From Cryptomeria japonica (taxonomy: Eukaryota; Streptophyta; Pinopsida; Cupressales; Cupressaceae): 64,000 nt of DNA. This document shows, piece after piece, positions 57,101 through 64,000 of this stretch. The translations under genes and the position numbers were made by a program. Every line of letters begins with the position of its first letter. The first letter of the stretch is position 1. The stretch spans positions 442,767,038 to 442,831,037 of the forward strand of contig NC_081413.1 in the NCBI RefSeq assembly GCF_030272615.1, given 5' to 3'. The notes below the pieces were generated by a model. It was not told the origin of the DNA. It searched no databases and was given only the letters and a program-made list of their open reading frames with translations.

Positions 57101-59498
57101 TGAAAAAGAGATCCTTCCTAAACTCAGATTCAAAGGAAAACCTAGCAAACCATTTTGCCCACCTACTGCAAAGAGGACACCTTTCATAATCAAAGCACCA
57201 TCAAACACTATCCCCACTGCCCCATCAAGGCTCACAACTCCACCGCAACCATCACCAATGTCACTCATCCCATCAGCAGCACCCATAGCAGCCGCAACTA
57301 TCTCCGTACCCGCAGCGACATCTATGGCACCAGTAGTTCCAGCAAAAGCCACTGAGTCACCATTACCAATACTTCCAGTGACAGATCCTTTAAATCCCAT
57401 CACGGTTCCTGCAGCACCGATCACCACAAAGATACATAAACCAATCACACCTGCCGTGTTCAACTCCAAAGACATCCCAGTATGGTATAGCAATCGGATG
57501 CTGGAAAGTGATTCAGAGACCGACTCACATGAGTGGGAATTTGATTCTGTACAGCTTAACACTTCAGATGAGGAAGACACGTCACCACCTCCGCCATGCA
57601 AAGACATTCCTGTTTACGGAGAAGCACAGATAAAGACCACTTGGGTACCTGAGCTGGAAACATCTTCCACAGACCCTACGTCTCATCCTACGCCTGATTC
57701 TGACAGGGAGAGTACCATCAACGACCTTCACCACACTGTCTTAACCCTCACTGATACCTCTAACGAACTTAATCTAATCGATGAAGTAATGCCCATTATC
57801 CACCCTGAACTCATCGAATGGAACCAACCAAATCCCCCATGTCTTGACCTCTTCCAAAACGATGAGGCTATCATTGACTTTTTGGAATTAAGGGATAATA
57901 TACCAAGCGGGGATCACAAAGCTGGATTCGCCATTCAACTTAATAGCGCAGCATACTTCGGGGTGGATGCCAAACCCTTCAGCTGCAAAAATATAACATT
58001 AAAACATGGATCTTCCAGTGAAAACCACACTGTGGCACTGTTTGATCCAACAAAAGTAAAAAGAAAGAGCGTATCCAATGGTGAAAACCTCTCTGAGGCG
58101 CCTGAGGATGAAGGGTTTGACATCCTCCCTGCTAGTACACAACAGGAACGATCGACGATTCTCATTGAGGAGACTAAAGAATACAATGTGGGGACTCCTG
58201 AAAACCCTCATATCATACATCTGGCATCTCTTCTCACTCCAGAGGAACAACCTCAATTTATAGAGTTCTTCCAACAGCGTAAGATCAACTTTGCATGGTC
58301 ATATGCAGACATGCCTGGGCTTGATCCTGATTTAGTCATGCATCATCTCATAGTAGCAAAAGGAGCCAGACCTATCAAGCAAAAGCTTTGTAAGATGCAT
58401 CCTCAGATTGTCGTGCTAGTCAAAACAGAACTCAAGAAACTCCTGGATGTTGGTTTCATTAGACCAATTGATTATGCGGAATGGATCTCCAATATTGTGC
58501 CAGTTGGCAAACCAAAAGGGGGCATCCACATTTGTACCGACTTCCGAGATCTAAATAAAGCTTGTCCTAAGGATGACTTCCCCCTACCAAATATCGACAT
58601 CATAGTAGATTTGACAGCAGGACATGCCATGCTTTCACTCATGGATGGCTTTTCAGGATACAATCAAATAAAGATCGCACCAGAGGACCAACATAAGATA
58701 GCCTTCACATGTCCATGGGGCACATACTGCTGGAATGTAATGCCTTTTGGTCTAAAGAATGCAGGAGCGACCTATCAAAGAGCAATGACCACCATCTTCC
58801 ATGACATGATGCATACTATAATGGAAGATTATGTGGATGATTTACTAGCAAAATCACTTACTAGAGAAGGACATCTTCACATCTTAGATAAAATCTTTGA
58901 TAGACTGGAACAGTACCATGTTCGACTCAACCCAAAGAAATGTGTCTTCGGAGTGACCTCCGGGAAGCTTCTGGGATACATTGTCTCAAGCAAAGGCATT
59001 GAGGTCGATCCAGCAAAGGTTAAAGCAATCATGGACATGCCACCTCCAAAGAATATCAGTCAGCTAAGAACACTACAAGGACGGCTTCAATCTATCCAAA
59101 GATTCATTGCACAATTGGCTGATAAGTGTCACCCATTCACACACTTGCTACACAAGAACATCCGCTTTCAGTGGGATGACAAATGCCAGCAAGCATTTCA
59201 GGCACTTAAAAACTATCTCATGAATCCACCATTGTTGATGCCACCAGATCCAAGTAGACCGTTGTTACTTTATATCTCAGCAACAAGAACAGCACTAGGT
59301 GTATTACTGACACAACATAATGCAGAAGGCAAAGAGTGTGCTGTATACTACATCTCTCATACACTGGTTGGCTATGAACTCAATTACACACCTATTGAGC
59401 GAGCTTGCCTAGCAGTAATCTTAGCAGCCACTAAACTGAGGCACTATCTGTTGACACACAAGGTGCAACTCATTGCAAAGATTGATCCACTCAAGTAA
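54189..59498 (+). CDS. Gag-protease-RT-RNase H part of the element C polyprotein (1769 codons)
   Basis: The ATG at 54189 is preceded by a non-coding leader and followed by a charged, coiled Gag N-terminus. Gag core (retrotrans_gag) spans about residues 165-330 and includes PKFEKYRGKGDPRDHVREF. A knuckle-like CEFHQGRGHKTSNC lies at 463-476, with a histidine at the second ligand position. Protease: VLIDNGAG, active-site aspartate at 684, where D-S/T-G is usual. A G-patch lies at 929-974 and a Pro/Ala/Thr-rich linker at about 990-1150. RT spans about 1391-1570 (HICTDFRDLNKACPKDDFPL; catalytic YVDD at 1548-1551), then RNase H to the end. The frame ends at a TAA (59496-59498) inside a conserved peptide just before the second RNase H; the next codons continue in the same frame, so this is a nonsense mutation. 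Confidence 0.93.
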   Translation: MAQTRSRSRQREMEIEEEEDNLNEFQEALGGNGNDENPSTPTPSTIERVQHNPHFNRLFDEILRSNADAHFLRLAQEGAKLPSDFDLAQLRQASERQSRHEEERRRDPIRYNIPRGNPPPPPPNEMEMLRQQVANLAQQLHSGVKTNQFSLNDICPYPFDRNLYMPPFPRGFETPKFEKYRGKGDPRDHVREFHSACLEVAYEDTYLMRLFPQSLGGTTTSWFSRLPGGIRTFEELIQKFLSHYSYNIERDITMADLCNTKQKPGELFSVFLQRWRQMSSRRSLQLPEQELVEIFISNLNEEMEFHLDVKDTDSFNDMITKGIKCERALIKKGLIKIFNEPKDAPRPRFNSDKPNFWNKNKNIVNDGVVDARTVQNAQPMVRFAGQNPPPQNNTHGPPNQGRITSQDEPRPRPQKQKCTYTPLGEPIETVLRQLLSQNLVTLPKLSNYEPQVKPAWWKDTEHCEFHQGRGHKTSNCHRLKDLIQDLIDRGEIEIEGHDPKTTNNDHQMFKNPLPSQDQRGPSTSRRGPDTTDYTQAAYNYTVNHLYDASEQIATITFKNPTSNCNVVTRRGKVTIKAAPQGTTSVPKQYNLVEQLDKTPALISILELLRLSPSHKTILDQALQEASVPANLNTDQFQAMVGSLKSSPCLTFSESDNSSFQQPHNASLHIEGFVNQHRIKRVLIDNGAGLNICTLQLVTALGYAIESVDPRKKITIKAYDDAERSSKGAVVLPIRVGPVVKHIICQVLDLPLPYNLLLGRPWIHAMQAVPSTYHQCIKFPHNGAEITILGDANPFAFCHNISHQPEITVPNNREAISSTSYVNPASLASSNTPIPKQEKLKMKVTEEGPGEYNLSQLFCVGQMPTSPRTHGKPQQLLQQPLITPACALTPFILGKSQEEETQDEDLADWIYKDPITTDKPQVTLPTEQYGKGLLIMQRMGYDGQSALGYCKQGRHEPLLPEFKPKGNTGLGFEKEILPKLRFKGKPSKPFCPPTAKRTPFIIKAPSNTIPTAPSRLTTPPQPSPMSLIPSAAPIAAATISVPAATSMAPVVPAKATESPLPILPVTDPLNPITVPAAPITTKIHKPITPAVFNSKDIPVWYSNRMLESDSETDSHEWEFDSVQLNTSDEEDTSPPPPCKDIPVYGEAQIKTTWVPELETSSTDPTSHPTPDSDRESTINDLHHTVLTLTDTSNELNLIDEVMPIIHPELIEWNQPNPPCLDLFQNDEAIIDFLELRDNIPSGDHKAGFAIQLNSAAYFGVDAKPFSCKNITLKHGSSSENHTVALFDPTKVKRKSVSNGENLSEAPEDEGFDILPASTQQERSTILIEETKEYNVGTPENPHIIHLASLLTPEEQPQFIEFFQQRKINFAWSYADMPGLDPDLVMHHLIVAKGARPIKQKLCKMHPQIVVLVKTELKKLLDVGFIRPIDYAEWISNIVPVGKPKGGIHICTDFRDLNKACPKDDFPLPNIDIIVDLTAGHAMLSLMDGFSGYNQIKIAPEDQHKIAFTCPWGTYCWNVMPFGLKNAGATYQRAMTTIFHDMMHTIMEDYVDDLLAKSLTREGHLHILDKIFDRLEQYHVRLNPKKCVFGVTSGKLLGYIVSSKGIEVDPAKVKAIMDMPPPKNISQLRTLQGRLQSIQRFIAQLADKCHPFTHLLHKNIRFQWDDKCQQAFQALKNYLMNPPLLMPPDPSRPLLLYISATRTALGVLLTQHNAEGKECAVYYISHTLVGYELNYTPIERACLAVILAATKLRHYLLTHKVQLIAKIDPLK
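56961..57108 (+). other. G-patch domain inside the element C polyprotein
   Basis: Residues 929-974 read GKGLLIMQRMGYDGQSALGY, then CKQGRHEPLLPEFKPKGNTG and LGFE. This fits the G-patch pattern: G..ll..MGy..G..LG...qG...p......GLG. G-patch domains bind RNA or activate DEAH helicases in cells, and one sits after the protease in betaretroviruses. Here it lies between protease and RT; any role is inferred. Confidence 0.75.
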
Positions 59499-61454
59499 TT
59501 ACTCAGCAAAGCAGCATTGACAGGTCACTTGGCCAAATGGGTAATGATTCTAAGTGAATTTGACATCGAGTATGTGGACCGTAAAGCTATCAAAGGGCAG
59601 GTCATTGCAGATCAGTTGGCCGATGCACCACTCATAGGCGATCATCCCCTCATTTCCAATTTTCCAGATGAAGAGATATTCATGATCACAGAAGTACAAC
59701 CATGGAAACTATATTTTGATGGGTCATACACTAGGCACAGCTCGGGGGCAGGTATTCTGTTTATCACACCTCAAGGTGATAGCATCCCGAAGTCTTACAG
59801 GCTCACATTTCCATGCACAAACAACATAGCAGAGTATGAGGCCTTGATCACAGGACTCAGGTTAGCCGTACAATGGAAATTACAAGAACTACAAGTATAT
59901 GGCGATTCCCAACTAGTCATTCGACAAGCAACAGATGAGTATCAGACCAAAGATGATAAACTCATGCCATACAAGCAAATGGTGGACAATCTAAAGACAT
60001 CATTTACTACTATCACTTTTGAGCAGATACCAAGAGATCAGAATCGAGCTGCTGACGCTATGGCTACTATCGCATCTCTCCTAGATCTTCCACAGAATTC
60101 AACACGCTACGAGTTCTTGGTAGAACAGCTTTGGATTCCCGCTTATGATATCCCCGAATCCGACATGATATGTCACCTTGTCGGTTCTGAATCCCCATGG
60201 TACGGTGAGTTCTACACCTATCTCCGTGATCACACCCTTCCTCCCAACCAATCAAATAACCAACGTAAAACCTTCATTCGCCAAACTGCTCGATATACCA
60301 TTATTGCCGAAACCCTATACCGACGCGGTCTTGATGGTACTCTCCTTCGATGTCTGGAACAAGGTGAGATAACAAAGGCTTTGGAAGAGGTACATGAAGG
60401 AATTTGCGGGACTCACTCAAGTGGTCCATCACTAGCCAAGAAGATCATGCGAGCTGGATACTATTGGCCATCTATGGAAAAGGATTCCTACTACTTTGTC
60501 AGGAAGTGCAAAAAATGTCAAGTTCATGGCGACCTAATACATGCACCAGCTCAAGAACTGCAACCAATCACAACACCATGGCCTTTTTGTCAATGGGGTC
60601 TTGATCTTGTGGGTAAAATCCATCCATCTTCATCCAATGGCCATAAATTCATTATTACCGCCACCGAATATTTCACCAAGTGGATCGAAGCTGTTCCACT
60701 TACCCAAGTCACCGGCAAGCAGATCGCCTCATTCATCCTCAATTACATCATCTGTCGGTATGGTGTGCCCATGTCCATTGTCACAGATAACAGTCTTCCT
60801 TTCAAAAATCAGGATGTTCGTGAGCTTTGTGAGAAATTTCATATCCAACACCGCTTTTCCACTCCCTATTACCCACAAGGCAATGGTCAGGCTGAAGCAT
60901 CTAATAAAAACATATTGAGAATCCTAAAGAAGACAGTCAATGATGCCGGCCGTGATTGGCATGTTCAATTGAATCCAGCACTATGGGCATATCGAACTAG
61001 CATTCGGACCCCTACAGGTGCAACTCCTTATTCATTGGTCTATGGTGCTGAAGCTATCTTACCTATTGAGGTCGAGATACCATCCTTACGAGTTTCATTG
61101 CACAATCTCATCGATGATGAAGCATACAGAGTCTCACGTCTTCAAGACTTAGAGTTACTTGATGAGAAGCGACAAGCTGCATACAACCATCTCAAAGCCT
61201 ATCAGCAGCGCATGAGCAGAAGCTACAATCACCGAGTTAGACCTCGTACATTTGAGGTAGGTGATCTTGTTCTACGAGAGAATCCTCGCAACCAACCAAA
61301 CCGAGAACATCCGGGCAAGTTTGAATCAAACTAGTTGGGCCCATATGTTGTCACTGCTGTATTCGGGTCCGGGGCATATCAGTTGGCTACATCAGAAGGA
61401 GAACCGCTTGCAGATCCAATCAACAGCATGCACCTCAAACGGTTTTATACCTAA
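59499..61454 (+). pseudogene. Second RNase H and integrase part of the element C polyprotein, two nonsense codons at its borders
   Basis: Same frame as the upstream part, separated by the TAA at 59496-59498. The longest open stretch is 59517-61334 (605 codons from an ATG). Its residues 63-188 form the second, archaeal-type RNase H: WKLYFDGSYTRHSSGAGILF, then NNIAEYEALITGLRLA, VYGDSQLVIRQ and RDQNRAADAMA. Integrase follows: an HHCC zinc part (about 290-336, ICGTHSSG...CKKCQVHG), then the core with D363 (GLDLVG), D424 (VTDNS, where TDNG is usual) and E460 (GQAEASN), a D-D-35-E spacing. A TAG at 61332-61334 cuts the integrase C-terminus at a position where related proteins have tryptophan; the frame then stays open to a natural-looking TAA at 61452-61454. 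Confidence 0.9.
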
Positions 61455-63946
61455 GCTGTATAGAGCATCAGGCTCCCCTACATATCAGAAAATATCAAAA
61501 ACATTCAGAAAATGTCCTGAAGAAAATACAAAAACATTCAAAAAAGTAAAGAAAAATCATGCATCCAAACGGTGAACAACCACTCCGGTGGCACCTTGGG
61601 TAAGTGCGATGGTGAAAACCTGGCAAACAGGCGCCACTCGTAAAGATAATGGCTCCAGTATCTTTCAGCCTCATTGCGATCACATTCATGCACACATACA
61701 TCCATCCATCCCAACCATGGCTTGTTATTTGATCTGCAATTAAGAAAGTACTCCATGCGTCTAGCATCCCACCTTTTCATAGTCAGGTCTACAAACTGGG
61801 GGCAGTACCCTTACCCTAGTGATGGAAGTGGATTCTACATTGTCTTATATATCATTACGTTCTTCATTCAGGCAATCATCAGAAAATATCAAAAACATTC
61901 AAAAATGACTCTCAAAATACCAAAAACATTCAAAATTGTTTCACAAAATCCAAAAAACATCGGAAAACCCATCAAAAATCCCACAAAAACATGGCAACGC
62001 CTTGTACATACCCATCTATGCAGATGCAACATAAACATTGACAAACTACTCACACAATGACCATTTACCAATCAACCACACACTCAACATCAACAATCAA
62101 ACTGTCTTCAACAAGGATGCATCCTTCCTTACCAAAACAAAGACAAGATTATGTTTTCTTTGACAAGAAAATTCTGTTAGGCTGTCAAATACTTGGTTGA
62201 TTTGTGAGTAATTCATTTGTTTATCTGTATCGGGATCTTTCAGCATTGTTTTGTATCGTTTGTGCATTATTTCCAATGAAGTTCTGGGACATGTACTAAT
62301 GGTGTCTACGTGGGAAGTTCACCAAGCTACGTGATCTTATGCAAAATGCAGTCATAGATCACTACGGCTTGCTGACTACAGCGTATACCTCGACCATATG
62401 AGCATGAACCATTACCAAGGATCCATATTCTTTATTCTTTATGTATATATTGTTTGTTTGCAGGTACAATTCTCTTTCTTTGGTTCCTCCTCATCCAATT
62501 TGGATAAAGGTTTTTATTTCTTAGTACGGTATGCACTTGTCTCAGGATATGATCAGCCTAAGATCAAGGAGGACGATCCAAGTCATGCATGAACGGAGAT
62601 AATCCTTGTCTGTTCCGCAAGCAATACTCAGGTCAACTTGATCCATTATATCAAGTTGCTTGTATTAACTTACTATATCAAATCCATGCAAGCAATACTC
62701 AGGTCAATTTGATCCATTATATCAAGTTGCTTGTATTAACTTGCTATATAAAATCCATGTAAGAAATACTCTGGTCATCTTGAATCTTTATGTCAAGTTG
62801 CTTGTATTTTCTTACAACATTTTAAAGCTCAATGATGAAAAATAATGCACCATGGATCATCATTCCATCTCATTTGTATATATTGCATTCCGTTGCATTC
62901 CATCCATCCATACATTCATAAATAGCTGCATATCATCCATACATAGTAATGACAATGGATACTCTATTTTTCCTCTTCTTCCATAGGAATGTAATAGGTC
63001 CTCCATTTCTTCTATCTAACATCGAACCCCCCCCCTCACCCTCCCCATCTCGATAATTAGCATCACATACCCTACATCGTGTCCCAATCAACCTAATCAA
63101 GCCACGTTCATCACCATCCATCTCTAAATAGGAGGGATTGTGTTTCCTATCCTAAGTCATCCAATAAGTCAAGCCAGTTACTCTGTCTACACAGATACAT
63201 CGACTCCCACACACCTAGACTATCAACAGATACTCTGATCAAGTATCTTCGGGTCTCAACAGGTAATCGATTATGGTAATCCTAGACTACATCAGGCATT
63301 TATCATAATGACCTAGTCTCAACGGGGCTACCATGATTCCCCACAACCATCCATCACACGCACACACTATCAATTGATTAGCCAATCAAACACAATCCAA
63401 CGGACAATTACATCAATTGTCTACGTCTCAACGAGTATTTTGCTTCATATACCTTGACTTCATCGGGCAATTACATCAATTGTCTAAGTCACATCAGGTC
63501 ACTTTGATTCACTTACTCAGACTTTATCATGTCCAAGCGACCAACTGACATTAACTGTCACGCTTTGACTTGACCGGGGCAATTAAACCGATTGCACCAG
63601 ATTGTCCAAACAATTTTGATCAATTGTATAGCATCAATCAAAACCCCACACTACATCTGCTATGTATCTCTTGCATGACCTCAGGGTACTCGCTGGCTTG
63701 TTGTTTCTTCATATTCACTCCATTTTCTCCCATTCTTTCATCATTAGTTCTAATTTCTTCTATTCTACCTCCCCTCCGCTTTTCATTCTTTTTCGAGAGA
63801 TCGCCCGATTTTAAAAAAAAAAAAAAAAAAAAAACATTCGGCCCATCTCTCGAGGGGGCATACCACCCATTAAATTTACATTTTATGGGGCATTTCTTCA
63901 CACCTATTTTTCTTTCTTTGAAACGACGCGATAAACCGCACCGTCT
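61455..63946 (+). other. 3' untranslated region of element C
   Basis: 2.5 kb without a credible gene. 61490-61560 and 61880-61990 repeat 'atcaaaaacattcaaaa'-like phrases. 62630-62850 has two to three copies of a unit with 'aatactcaggtcaa(c/t)ttgatccat', matching 7100-7290 in element A. 63180-63600 is a degenerate repeat with 'gtctcaac(a/g)gg' and 'ttacatcaattgtcta'. A run of 22 A lies at 63813-63834. Confidence 0.65.
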
Positions 63947-63960
63947 CAAAGAGGGGCAAA
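63947..63960 (+). other. Polypurine tract of element C
   Basis: CAAAGAGGGGCAAA directly before TGTAGTCAC, nearly identical to the tract of element A. Confidence 0.85.
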
Positions 63961-64000
63961 TGTAGTCACATAAATCTGTCCACTTAATTAAATAAATACT
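63961..64000 (+). repeat. Start of the 3' LTR of element C, cut by the window end
   Basis: The 40 visible bases are identical to 49612-49651. Confidence 0.92.

Larger units (their letters stand above)
49612..64000 (+). mobile_element. Element C: Ty3/gypsy (Tat-type) LTR retrotransposon, almost intact
   Basis: The 5' LTR starts TGTAGTCAC at 49612, and the same sequence restarts at 63961 after a polypurine tract, marking the 3' LTR, which the window cuts after 40 bases. Inside are a primer-binding site, a 2.7-kb leader, a single Gag-Pol frame (54189-61454) with two nonsense codons, and a 2.5-kb 3' untranslated region. Pol order is protease, RT, RNase H, second RNase H, integrase, which is gypsy; the second RNase H marks the Tat lineage. 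No chromodomain is seen. The visible 40 bases of the two LTRs are identical. Total length with a second LTR would be about 16.2 kb. Confidence 0.92.

Noticed and set aside
57014-57607. 197-codon minus-strand ORF, Gly/Ala/Val-rich
   Set aside because: It is antisense to the Pro/Ala/Thr-rich linker of the element C polyprotein. Its composition follows from that and not from selection.
63638-63965. Overlapping ORFs on both strands near the window end
   Set aside because: They cross the 22-A homopolymer and the 3' untranslated region of element C. No domain.

Overview
The window is a nested pile of transposable elements from a large plant nuclear genome. I found no host gene, tRNA, rRNA or CRISPR array. 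It carries long-LTR Ty3/gypsy and Ty1/copia elements and a giant CACTA DNA transposon with introns. Many of its stop codons look like decayed CGA or CAG codons, as expected in heavily methylated DNA. A seed plant with a very large genome, possibly a gymnosperm, fits best, but the species call is inference.

Layout. (1) 1-9858: a + strand LTR element (A) with the tail of its 5' LTR, an 8.3-kb internal region without gag or pol, and a 3' LTR. It is a LARD-type non-autonomous relative of element C. (2) 9859-12257, 12258-12774 + 20233-20922, 20923-23412 + 47813-48314 and 48315-49330: a minus-strand copia array (B) ordered internal region, LTR, internal region, LTR. Both internal regions share the same loss of protease, integrase-core and RT-core sequence. 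(3) 12775-20232: a second copia element (E), with all pol domains but many breaks, inserted into the middle B LTR (TSD AATAA). (4) 23413-47809: a 24.4-kb CACTA (En/Spm) transposon inserted into the second B gag (TSD ATT, TIR CACTA[A/G]TACATTTGG). It carries a decayed TNP2 transposase and a second gene that joins a SET-domain methyltransferase-like region to a Transposase_24/TnpA-like protein. (5) 40003-42810: a mini-copia (D) with perfect CCTTG TSDs inside the CACTA right half. (6) 49331-49611: a short CpG-rich palindromic segment of unknown origin. (7) 49612-64000: a + strand Ty3/gypsy element of the Tat type (C), with a 1.87-kb 5' LTR, a nearly open Gag-Pol broken by only two nonsense codons, a G-patch domain between protease and RT, two RNase H domains, and the first 40 bases of its 3' LTR.

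Relative ages follow from the nesting: the B array is oldest; E, the CACTA and probably A landed in it; D landed in the CACTA. The most unusual content is the SET domain spliced in phase with the second CACTA gene. Next are the G-patch in element C and the arrayed octamer TAGCGCAT in element A, whose two variants are exactly its two CpG-deamination products.
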